A stretch of DNA of 64,000 nt, taken from positions 1,443,383-1,507,382 of the forward strand of contig NZ_JAMOKG010000001.1 in NCBI RefSeq assembly GCF_023656565.1, written 5' to 3'. Below the pieces are notes generated by a model, which made no database searches, was not told where the DNA came from, and worked only from the letters and a program-made list of their open reading frames with translations. Made by a program: the position numbers and the translations under genes. This document shows, piece after piece, positions 17,037 to 25,577 of this stretch (position 1 is the first letter of the stretch; the number at the start of each line of letters is the position of its first letter). The stretch is from Flavobacterium tyrosinilyticum. GTDB lineage: Bacteria > Bacteroidota > Bacteroidia > Flavobacteriales > Flavobacteriaceae.

Positions 17037-17213
17037 ATGTTTTTTTTAGAAATTGATTTAAATCGCTTTTTGATGAGATTACCATCATCAGATTTTGCCC
17101 AAAGAATCGATTTTAAAGTTGTTTATAGTCAGCAAGTACTAAATGTTGGAAATGAGATTCAGGCCCTCATTTTTGACATGACCTGCTTGGGAAGTTTTCC
17201 AGATTTCTCTTAG
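17037..17213 (+). CDS. Possible 58-codon small ORF in the susC leader
   Basis: An ATG follows a leader of the same style as those of susC and the GH5 gene (ACTTAACTTAAACTTA, then an A-rich spacer). The frame runs 58 codons (MFFLEIDLNRFLMRLPSSDF...) to TAG and ends 44 bases before susC. No signal peptide or known domain is seen, though the composition is not random-looking. It may be a small protein, a leader peptide or a gene remnant. Confidence 0.35.
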   Translation: MFFLEIDLNRFLMRLPSSDFAQRIDFKVVYSQQVLNVGNEIQALIFDMTCLGSFPDFS

Positions 17214-17257
17214 GGTAAGAAACACTAACTATAACTTAAACTTAATCAATTCTTATT

Positions 17258-20200
17258 ATGAAAAGCAAAAATTGTATTAAAACAACAAAGCTTCCATATT
17301 TTATGGCGGTGCTGCTTAGCGTATTTATGATGCAGTTTGGATTTGCTCAAGAATCCAAAACTGTAAGTGGGACAATTACCTCTTCCGAAGACGGATTTGG
17401 AGTTCCAGGAGCAACTGTACAAGTACAGGGAACAAAATCGAGTACTGTTACCGATTTTGATGGAAAATATAAAGTGGAGGCTAAAACAGGAGATGTTTTG
17501 GTAATCACTTTTGTAGGTTTCAAATCGCAGAATATCACGGTTGGAACTCAAAAAGTTATCAATGTCGTTTTGAATCCAGAAACTTCAGAACTTAAAGAAA
17601 TTGTAGTCATCGGTTACGGTACTCAAAAGAAGAAAGTAAATACTGCGGCAACTTCTTTGGTGTCTGGAAAAGACATTCAGCAGGTTGCGAGTCTTGATGT
17701 TGTAAATGCTTTACAAGGTCAAGCTTCTGGGGTTTCGGTAACTTCATCTTCTGGACAGCCAGGTGCGAATATGGTGGTAAATATTCGTGGAGCAGGTACA
17801 GCAGGAAACAGTGATCCGCTTTATGTGGTTGATGGTGTAGTAGTGGATAATGGAATTGGATACCTTGATCCTTCGGTAATTGAAAGGGTTGACGTTTTAA
17901 AAGATGCTTCTGCAGCTTCTATCTACGGAGCAAGAGCGGCAAACGGAGTTATCTTGGTTACTACTAAAAAAGGAAAAGATGGTAAAATGAATGTGTCTTT
18001 TAGCTCTTATACAGGTTTTCAGCAGATTGCTAAAAAACTGGATTTGATGAATACACAAGAGTATACAACAATAATGAATGAGGCTCGTGTAAACTCTGGA
18101 TATGCGCCTTTATATACTAAAGAGCAAATTGCTGCATTTCCAGACCATGACTGGCAGAAAGATTTATTCAACGAAGGTGCAATGAAACAGAATCACTCTC
18201 TTTTGATTACAGGAGGTGATGAAAAATCTACCATTGCAACTGGTTTATCTTACTACGGACAAGAAGGTATGATTGGAGGATCTACTAACCAATCTCAATA
18301 CGATCGTGTTACTTTTTCAGTAAACTCGACTTCTGAAGTTATTAAAGGATATTTGAAAATTGGTGAAAACTTCACTTTATCAAACATCAAATCTAGTGGG
18401 GTTGCAGATGATGGTATCTACAGCAATGCAATTAGATCTTTCTTAAATGCTGCTCCAATTGATCAGGCTTATGACGAAAATGGAGATTTTGCACGTTCTA
18501 TTATTTCTCAAGATATCAGCAATCCAGTTGGATCTTTATACTATAACAACTTTAATCAGACTAAAACAAATCGTTATGTAGGTAACATTTTTGCGGAATT
18601 AAAATTTGCAAAAAACTTTACTTTCAGAACTAGTTATGGTGTTGATATGACAGATAGCAATTACCGTTCTTTCAGACCAGTTTATTCGCTTTCTTCAAAT
18701 GATAATAATACAGTTTCTAGCGTAACTCAAAGCGCGACAAAATCGTTAGGATGGATTTTTGAAAACACACTTCAATACAAATTCAACATTGCCGATTCTC
18801 ATAATTTTGATGTGTTAGTGGGTACTTCTGCTAAAAAGAATACTTCTGATTATATGGAAGGGCAAGGAAGAAACTTAATTTTTGATGATTTCGAGCATGC
18901 TTATTTAGATAATGCAAAAGATCCTACATCAAATGTGGTAAAAGGAAATCGTAAAGATTATGCGATTCAATCTTACTTCGGACGTTTATTGTATGATTAC
19001 AACAATAAATACTTATTCTCTGCAACAGTTCGTCGTGACGGTTCATCAGAATTTGGTCCAAATAACAAATATGCTATTTTTCCATCGTTCTCTGCAGGAT
19101 GGAATTTAGATAAAGAAGCTTTCTTCAAAGAAAACAAAGTTTTAAATACGTTCAAATTAAGAGCAAGCTGGGGACAAAATGGTAACGATCAATTTGCTAG
19201 AAGATTTGCTTATATGTCAACTGTAAATTCTACGGACAAAACATATCATTTCGGAACTGGTGACGAAACTCTCTTAGTAGGTTCAAGCCCTGACCAATTA
19301 GCAAACCGTAACTTAAAATGGGAAACTTCTGAGCAGTTAGATTTAGGTTTTGATGCTACTTTGTTCAACAACTTTACTTTAACTTTTGATTACTATGACA
19401 AGAAAACCAAAGATTGGTTAGTATTGGCATCTATCCCAACTTATGCTGGAGCAACTGCACCTTACATTAATGGTGGAGACGTAAGCAATAAAGGTTTTGA
19501 AATTGGTTTATCTTACCGTACACGTTTTGGAAAAGACTGGAATTTTGCTATCAATGCAAACCTTTCTCGTAACCAAAACGAAGTGTTGAAAATTGCTAAT
19601 AATGAAGGAATCATTCACGGAGAATCAAACGTTTTATTCCAAGGTCTAGACGAAATGAACCGTGTTGAGGTTGGAAGACCAATGGGTTATTTCTACGGAT
19701 TAAAAACAGACGGAATTTTCCAAAATGCTACTGAAGTTGCAGCAGGTGTTCAGCCAAATGCACAGCCAGGAGATGTTCGTTTCGTAGATTTAAACGGTGA
19801 CGGAAAAATCGATGCAAACGATAAAACTCAAATTGGTGATCCAAATCCAGATATTAACTATGGTGTGAATTTAGAATTATCATACAAAGCTTTTGATTTC
19901 TCTATTAATACTTACGGTATCGCTGGCGGACAAAATGTTTTTGGAATTCACGATTATACTCGTGCTTACACAAACAACACCACAGAGGTGTTAGGAAGAT
20001 GGACAACTGAAGGAACTTCTAACAGAATTCCAAGAGTTACCTACGGAACAGATGATAATGGTAACTATACTAAATTCTCTGATTTGTATATTCAGGACTC
20101 AGATTTCTTCAGAATTAAAAATGCTACAATCGGATGTGATTTAACAAAGCTGACAACAAAACTTAGTTTCTTCAGTAAATTCAGATTGTATGTTGCAGGA

Positions 20201-20347
20201 AATAACATTTATACATTCACAAAGTACAAAGGAATGGATCCAGAAATTGGTTTCGGAAACGTAAATCAGTCTTGGGCTAAAGGTATTGATGTTGGATATT
20301 ATCCTCAGCCAAGAACCTATTTGATGGGTCTGAATGTTAACTTTTAA
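17258..20347 (+). CDS. SusC/RagA-family TonB-dependent outer-membrane transporter
   Basis: 1029 residues. After the signal peptide (ending about MMQFGFAQ) come a carboxypeptidase-D-like domain (about 35-110: VSGTITSSEDGFGVPGATVQVQG), the TonB-box-like region before EIVVIGYGTQ, a plug domain (IRGAGTAGNSDPLYVVDGVVVD, YGARAANGVILVTTKKG) and a 22-strand barrel. It imports oligosaccharides using TonB energy, in a lid-and-pocket complex with the SusD-like lipoprotein encoded 12 bases downstream. It is the first gene of the PUL. The glycan is inferred from the enzymes: probably xyloglucan fragments. Confidence 0.97.
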   Translation: MKSKNCIKTTKLPYFMAVLLSVFMMQFGFAQESKTVSGTITSSEDGFGVPGATVQVQGTKSSTVTDFDGKYKVEAKTGDVLVITFVGFKSQNITVGTQKVINVVLNPETSELKEIVVIGYGTQKKKVNTAATSLVSGKDIQQVASLDVVNALQGQASGVSVTSSSGQPGANMVVNIRGAGTAGNSDPLYVVDGVVVDNGIGYLDPSVIERVDVLKDASAASIYGARAANGVILVTTKKGKDGKMNVSFSSYTGFQQIAKKLDLMNTQEYTTIMNEARVNSGYAPLYTKEQIAAFPDHDWQKDLFNEGAMKQNHSLLITGGDEKSTIATGLSYYGQEGMIGGSTNQSQYDRVTFSVNSTSEVIKGYLKIGENFTLSNIKSSGVADDGIYSNAIRSFLNAAPIDQAYDENGDFARSIISQDISNPVGSLYYNNFNQTKTNRYVGNIFAELKFAKNFTFRTSYGVDMTDSNYRSFRPVYSLSSNDNNTVSSVTQSATKSLGWIFENTLQYKFNIADSHNFDVLVGTSAKKNTSDYMEGQGRNLIFDDFEHAYLDNAKDPTSNVVKGNRKDYAIQSYFGRLLYDYNNKYLFSATVRRDGSSEFGPNNKYAIFPSFSAGWNLDKEAFFKENKVLNTFKLRASWGQNGNDQFARRFAYMSTVNSTDKTYHFGTGDETLLVGSSPDQLANRNLKWETSEQLDLGFDATLFNNFTLTFDYYDKKTKDWLVLASIPTYAGATAPYINGGDVSNKGFEIGLSYRTRFGKDWNFAINANLSRNQNEVLKIANNEGIIHGESNVLFQGLDEMNRVEVGRPMGYFYGLKTDGIFQNATEVAAGVQPNAQPGDVRFVDLNGDGKIDANDKTQIGDPNPDINYGVNLELSYKAFDFSINTYGIAGGQNVFGIHDYTRAYTNNTTEVLGRWTTEGTSNRIPRVTYGTDDNGNYTKFSDLYIQDSDFFRIKNATIGCDLTKLTTKLSFFSKFRLYVAGNNIYTFTKYKGMDPEIGFGNVNQSWAKGIDVGYYPQPRTYLMGLNVNF

Positions 20348-20359
20348 TTTTTGAAAACG

Positions 20360-21940
20360 ATGAAAACATATATAAAATTATTTGCTCTTTCAAGCTTACT
20401 TGTTTTAGGCTCTTGCTCGGAAGATTTTTTAGAAAACGAACCATATACAGATAAAGTAACGGAGAATTTCTATAAAACTCCATCTGATGCTTTTGAAGGT
20501 TTAGTGGCAGTTTATGATGTATTACAGAGAGAAGCTTACGGTACACAATTGATCGTAAGTGAGCAGGTATCTGACAACTGTTTTGGAGGATTTGGTATTG
20601 CAGATCCAACGGTAGATTTGCAGTGGGACCGCTTTCAATATACTACAGATAAAGATATGAACGCCCTAACATGGACAAACTCTTATCTTGGTATTTACAG
20701 AGCTAACGTTTTATTAGAGAACTTAGACAAAGTTAACTGGGGATCTAATACCGCTTTGAAAACACGTTACGAAGCAGAAGCTCGTTTCTTAAGAGCGCAC
20801 TTTCATTTCCAAGCGGCAAAAATGTTTGGAGATATTGTTCCGCTAGACCATACCGTAACCACAAGCGAATTTGAATTGCCAAGACAAGCTCCAGAAGTTA
20901 CTTATGCTTTAATTGCAAACGATTTAAAATTTGCAGCAGACAACTTAGGTCCTGAAAATTACTCACAAGCAGGAAATGCAAACTACGGACGTATTACAAA
21001 ATGGGCAGCAGAAGCGTATTTGGCTAGAACATTTTTGTTTTACACAGGAGCTTATAGCAAAACAGATTTAGCGGGTGTAGTTACCAAAGCACAAGCTGTA
21101 ACGTATATCAATGATGCTGTAAATAACAGTGGTCACGGACTAGTTGCCGATTTTGCTAATCTTTGGTTAGCCGCTTCTTTCGAAAACTTTGCTGGAGAAG
21201 ATAATACAGAAATGGTTTGGGCTGTGCGTTTTAACGGTTCAGGAAAAGGAAATTGGGATCTTCACGAAGGAAACCGTTTTCAAGTAAACATTGCACCTCG
21301 TGGAGGCTCAATTGGAAAATATGCAACAGGATGGGGAGGAGCAACAGTGAATCCAAAATTGGTTCAAGCATACGAATCTGGCGATAGTAGAAAAGCAGCA
21401 TCATTTATTGATTATGTTGGTGAAGGTTTAAATTTTGATCCACAGGCTAGAGAACAACGTCAATACACAGGATATTCTTGGAAAAAATACTGCCCAATTA
21501 CAAACGCAGCAGGAACAGCAGTTGTTGAAGCAAATGGAGGAAACTTCCAAATTGATAACTATCAGGATTATGCAATCATTCGTTTTGCAGATGTTTTATT
21601 AATGGCTGCCGAATTAAATTTGGAAGGAAATGCAGCTTTAGCACAAGCAGATTTAGACCGAGTTCGTGACCGTGCTTTCAAGAGTACTACGCATAGAATT
21701 CCTGTAACTAAAGCAGTTATTATGGAAGAGCGTCGTCTAGAATTGGCATTAGAAGGATTACGTTATTTTGATTTAATCAGACAAGGTATGCCAGCAATGA
21801 AAGCTGCTATCGATAACACGGCTGGAGATTCTCAGTTTGCAGTTACTTTTAGACCAGAAACTCTTGGTTGGTTTGCATTGCCACAGTCGCAGATAGTACT
21901 TTCAAATGGTACTATTCAACAAAATCCAGGTTGGAATTAA
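20360..21940 (+). CDS. SusD/RagB-family nutrient-binding lipoprotein
   Basis: 526 residues from the ATG at 20360; an in-frame TTG at 20351 is less likely. The signal peptide has a lipobox (LLVLGSC), so the mature protein is lipidated and faces outwards. TPR-like helices (TWTNSYLGIYRANVLLENLDKVNW, RYEAEARFLRAHFHFQAAKMFGDIV) and the C-terminal SusD block (YAIIRFADVLLMAAELNLEG, ERRLELALEGLRYFDLIRQG) are clear. It caps the SusC pore and binds glycan. It pairs with the susC gene directly upstream. Confidence 0.97.
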   Translation: MKTYIKLFALSSLLVLGSCSEDFLENEPYTDKVTENFYKTPSDAFEGLVAVYDVLQREAYGTQLIVSEQVSDNCFGGFGIADPTVDLQWDRFQYTTDKDMNALTWTNSYLGIYRANVLLENLDKVNWGSNTALKTRYEAEARFLRAHFHFQAAKMFGDIVPLDHTVTTSEFELPRQAPEVTYALIANDLKFAADNLGPENYSQAGNANYGRITKWAAEAYLARTFLFYTGAYSKTDLAGVVTKAQAVTYINDAVNNSGHGLVADFANLWLAASFENFAGEDNTEMVWAVRFNGSGKGNWDLHEGNRFQVNIAPRGGSIGKYATGWGGATVNPKLVQAYESGDSRKAASFIDYVGEGLNFDPQAREQRQYTGYSWKKYCPITNAAGTAVVEANGGNFQIDNYQDYAIIRFADVLLMAAELNLEGNAALAQADLDRVRDRAFKSTTHRIPVTKAVIMEERRLELALEGLRYFDLIRQGMPAMKAAIDNTAGDSQFAVTFRPETLGWFALPQSQIVLSNGTIQQNPGWN

Positions 21941-21958
21941 CATTTAAACAAATTGATT

Positions 21959-22828
21959 ATGAAACGTATATTATATATAATATTAGCGGCTGTAACTATC
22001 AGTTCGTTTTTATTTTCTTGTGAAGCAACTGAGGATCGTGAAAGCCTTCCAGCAGTAACGCTTACGCCAGAAACACTTGAGTTCTCGATAACTCAAAATG
22101 CAGCAAAAAAGAATGAAGTAGTTTTAAAGAATGATGATCCAACTGTAATTCCATTTTGGAGATATGTTGATGGAAACGGAAATGAACTTGGGCATTCTAA
22201 CAAAAGTGACGATAAAGTAAATTTCCCTTTTGCAGGAAAGTATACTATTTACTATACAGCATTTGTTAGAGGCGGATCTGTAGAAGCGGCACCAGTAACG
22301 GTAGAAGTTCCAGAGAATGATGATGCTTTCTTTAGTGATCCAAGATGGGAAAAATTGACCAACGGACAAGCTGGAAAAACTTGGGTTTTGTATATGACTG
22401 CTCCATTGGAATTCATCGGAAATAATCCAGGTTATATTAACAGAGAAGTAAGTCCTCCAGGTTGGTGGCCAAATCTATCTGATATTTCTTGGGCAGGTTT
22501 AGAAAATAAAGATTGGGGAGAAATTACATTTGATCTTAATGGAGGTTATAATGTTTCGGTAACACAAACCAACCCAGCTTTAGGAAATACACAAAAAACA
22601 ACCAAAGTAGGAACATTCAATTTTAGTCTTACAGCTGGCGAAACAAATGATAGAATTTCGTTTAACGGAGGAACAGAAATGCTTCATCCAAATGAACCAA
22701 GTTACTTTAGTCCATCATTTAGTTTTACCAATGTAAAAATTGTTGAACTTACTGATAAAAGTTTATGTTTTATAGCTATTAGAGCAGATAATGATTATTT
22801 GATCTATCATTTAGTTCCAAAATCGTAA
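21959..22828 (+). CDS. Surface glycan-binding lipoprotein (SusE/SGBP position)
   Basis: 289 residues from the ATG at 21959; a TTG two codons earlier is less likely. Signal peptide with lipobox (SSFLFSC). An Ig/PKD-like segment (about 35-115) is followed by a beta-rich C-terminal half (about 125-289) that starts with a PRWEKLTNGQAGKTWVLY motif and is rich in Trp, as in glycan-binding sites. Third gene in the susCD unit, where SusE/SusF-like binding proteins are encoded. The fold family is not certain. Confidence 0.8.
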   Translation: MKRILYIILAAVTISSFLFSCEATEDRESLPAVTLTPETLEFSITQNAAKKNEVVLKNDDPTVIPFWRYVDGNGNELGHSNKSDDKVNFPFAGKYTIYYTAFVRGGSVEAAPVTVEVPENDDAFFSDPRWEKLTNGQAGKTWVLYMTAPLEFIGNNPGYINREVSPPGWWPNLSDISWAGLENKDWGEITFDLNGGYNVSVTQTNPALGNTQKTTKVGTFNFSLTAGETNDRISFNGGTEMLHPNEPSYFSPSFSFTNVKIVELTDKSLCFIAIRADNDYLIYHLVPKS

Positions 22829-22842
22829 GTTAGTTAGTTTTG

Positions 22843-22890
22843 AAGTCTCAGTTTTAAATACATTTATAATGTGCTTTAAGACTGAGACTT
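22843..22890. terminator. Hairpin between the susCD unit and the GH2 gene
   Basis: 16-base arms AAGTCTCAGTTTTAAA / TTTAAGACTGAGACTT with one mismatch. The T run after it is weak, so it may act as a partial terminator or an RNA-stability element that lowers enzyme expression relative to SusCD. Confidence 0.5.
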
Positions 22891-22965
22891 AAATTATTTT
22901 GGGTAGGAATAAATGAAATCGATTTTTATTTCTATCTTCAAATTCCAAAAAACAAAAAAGTACCC

Positions 22966-25452
22966 ATGCATATTATAAAAAACATAAAAAACATAAGTTT
23001 ATGGGCAGTTGCAGCCGGAGTTCTTTTCTTGAATTCTTGTGCAAAAAAAGAAGATGCATTTGTAAACCGAAAAGTTTCTTTTAATGCAGATTGGAGTTTT
23101 CATCTTAATGACAGTATTGCTGATAAAGACACTATTGGAACTTCGACAAAATGGAGAACTTTAGACGTTCCTCACGATTGGAGCATCGAAGGAAAATTTG
23201 ATGAAAAAAGTCCTGGCGGTTATGGCGGAGGATCTCTAAATGGAGGTTTAGGCTGGTACAAAAAAACATTCAAAGTAGCTGCAGAAGACAGCACAAAAAT
23301 CACTTCAATTACTTTTGACGGTGTTTACAGAAACAGCGAAGTCTGGATAAACGGTCATTATTTAGGAAAACGACCAAACGGATATATTGGTTTTCAATAT
23401 AACATGTCACCTTATTTAAATTACGGAGACAAAAACAACGAAATAATTGTTAAGGTTGACAATTCAAAACAACCCAATTCACGCTGGTATTCGGGTTCAG
23501 GAATTTTTAGAAATGTCTGGATCGAAACCACAGATAAACTTCATGTGGGACAATGGGGAACGTATATTACAACTCCAAAAGTTACAGCCGAAAAAGCTTC
23601 TGTAAATATTGAAACGACAATTAAAAATCAATATGCAGCAAGTAAAAAAGCAACGGTAACCACCACTATTTTTAAAGAAGACAAAAAAGTAACATCAGTT
23701 ACTCAAGATATAACAATCAATGCCAGCGAAAACCAAACGCTGAATCAATCGGCAGAAGTTGAAAACCCGATTTTATGGTCAGATGAAAACCCAGAATTGT
23801 ACACAGCAGTTACCGAAATTTCGCTTGACGATAAAATCATCGATCAATACAAAACCACTTTCGGAATTAGAGATTTCAAATTCGATTTGAACAAAGGTTT
23901 TATTTTGAATGGAAAACAAGTCAAAATAAAAGGAGTTTGTATGCATCATGATTTAGGTCCGCTTGGTTCTGCAATCAACACACGTGCAATCGAACGTCAG
24001 TTGGAGATTTTGAAAGAAATGGGCGTAAACGGAATCAGAACTTCTCACAATCCACCTGCTCCAGAACTTTTACAACTTTGCGACAAAATGGGTTTCATTG
24101 TTATGGATGAAGCTTTTGATATGTGGAAACAAACCAAAACCAAATACGATTACGGAAACGATTGGGACAAATGGCACAAACAAGATCTAATCGATCAATT
24201 GTTGCGCGACCGAAATCATGCGAGTATTTTTATGTGGAGTATCGGAAATGAAATTCCGGAACAATGGAGTGAAACAGGTGTTGAAATTGCGAAAGAATTG
24301 GCCGCAATTACACGTCAATATGACAAAACACGTCCGTTGACTGCAGGAATGAATCCGCCTGTAAATATGAATATTGATGCCGTGACTTTACAATTTGAGA
24401 AAAAAGAGGTATCGATTAATCCGCTTGCAGGATCTGGAGTTTTAGATTTAATTGGATACAATTATGCGCATCAAACATTCGAACATCATCTGAAGAATTT
24501 CCCAAATACTCCTTTCATTGCAACTGAAACCACTTCAGGTTTACAGACAAGAGGATATTATGATGCCGTTTCAGACACTATCAAAAAATGGCCAGTAAGA
24601 TGGGATCTTAAATTTACAGAAGGAAATCCAGGAAATACCGTTTCGGCTTACGATCAGGTTCAGACACCTTGGGGCTCAACGCATGAAGCGACTTGGAAAA
24701 TCATTAAAAAACATGATTTCTTGGCAGGAATGTACGTTTGGACAGGCTTCGATTACATCGGAGAACCAACTCCATACGAATGGCCATCGGTAAGTTCGTA
24801 TTTCGGAATTGTTGATTTAGCCGGTTTCCCGAAAGACGTGTATTATATGTACCAAAGCGAATGGACAGACAAAACCGTTCTTCACATTTTCCCACATTGG
24901 AACTGGAAAGCAGGGCAAACTGTAGACGTTTGGGCATATTACAATAAAGCCGATGAGGTTGAACTTTTTGTAAACGGAAAATCGGTCGGAAAAAGAAGCA
25001 AAAAAGGAGATGATCTGCACGTAATGTGGAGAATTCCTTTTGAAGCGGGAACTTTAAAAGCCATTTCTCGTAAAGACGGAAAAGTAGTTTTAGAAAAAGA
25101 AATTAAAACCGCTGGAAATCCTTCTCAATTAAAACTGACTGCGGACAGAAGTACCATTAAAGCAGACAAAAACGATTTGTCATTTATTACAGTTGATATT
25201 TTAGATGATAAAGGAACGATTGCGCCAAATGCGAATAACGAAATTAATTTCTCTTTAAAAGGAAATGGAAAAATCGTTGGGGTTTGTAGCGGAGATCCAG
25301 TTAGCCACGAATCGTATAAAGGAAATAAACATACGGCTTTGGCTGGAAAATGCTTGGTTATTGTACAATCTGGAGATAAATCAGGAAGATTGGAATTAAC
25401 CGCTAAAGCAAATGGATTAAAACAATCCACAATTGTAATTACAACAGAATAA
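22966..25452 (+). CDS. GH2 family glycosidase, probable beta-galactosidase lipoprotein
   Basis: 828 residues. Lipoprotein signal (VLFLNSC). Sandwich domain (about 30-190 with WRTLDVPHDWSIEG and GWYKKTF), Ig-like domain, GH2 TIM barrel (KIKGVCMHHDLGPLG, NGIRTSHNPP), acid/base Glu in MWSIGNEIPEQW and nucleophile Glu in FIATETTSG. C-terminal DUF4982-like and Ig domains follow. The likely job is to remove beta-galactosyl caps from xyloglucan side chains. Same strand as the PUL; a bipartite palindrome follows. Confidence 0.9.
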   Translation: MHIIKNIKNISLWAVAAGVLFLNSCAKKEDAFVNRKVSFNADWSFHLNDSIADKDTIGTSTKWRTLDVPHDWSIEGKFDEKSPGGYGGGSLNGGLGWYKKTFKVAAEDSTKITSITFDGVYRNSEVWINGHYLGKRPNGYIGFQYNMSPYLNYGDKNNEIIVKVDNSKQPNSRWYSGSGIFRNVWIETTDKLHVGQWGTYITTPKVTAEKASVNIETTIKNQYAASKKATVTTTIFKEDKKVTSVTQDITINASENQTLNQSAEVENPILWSDENPELYTAVTEISLDDKIIDQYKTTFGIRDFKFDLNKGFILNGKQVKIKGVCMHHDLGPLGSAINTRAIERQLEILKEMGVNGIRTSHNPPAPELLQLCDKMGFIVMDEAFDMWKQTKTKYDYGNDWDKWHKQDLIDQLLRDRNHASIFMWSIGNEIPEQWSETGVEIAKELAAITRQYDKTRPLTAGMNPPVNMNIDAVTLQFEKKEVSINPLAGSGVLDLIGYNYAHQTFEHHLKNFPNTPFIATETTSGLQTRGYYDAVSDTIKKWPVRWDLKFTEGNPGNTVSAYDQVQTPWGSTHEATWKIIKKHDFLAGMYVWTGFDYIGEPTPYEWPSVSSYFGIVDLAGFPKDVYYMYQSEWTDKTVLHIFPHWNWKAGQTVDVWAYYNKADEVELFVNGKSVGKRSKKGDDLHVMWRIPFEAGTLKAISRKDGKVVLEKEIKTAGNPSQLKLTADRSTIKADKNDLSFITVDILDDKGTIAPNANNEINFSLKGNGKIVGVCSGDPVSHESYKGNKHTALAGKCLVIVQSGDKSGRLELTAKANGLKQSTIVITTE

Positions 25453-25462
25453 TACGTTACGC

Positions 25463-25552
25463 TCCTGCAAGGTTTTCAAAACCTTGTAGGTATAAATTAT
25501 AAGTTTCGAATAAAAAAATATAAACCTACAAGGTTTTGGAAACCTTGCAGGA
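25463..25552. repeat. Bipartite palindromic repeat (CCTGCAAGG / CCTTGTAGG variant)
   Basis: Two outward-mirrored units of 29 bases (25463-25491 and 25524-25552). Each is itself palindromic around GGTTTT/AAAACC, and the two are inverted to each other around an A+T-rich 32-base spacer. Same architecture as 30298-30404 and 38143-38239. Confidence 0.8.
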
Positions 25553-25577
25553 GAACTAACATCTAGATTATTAACCA

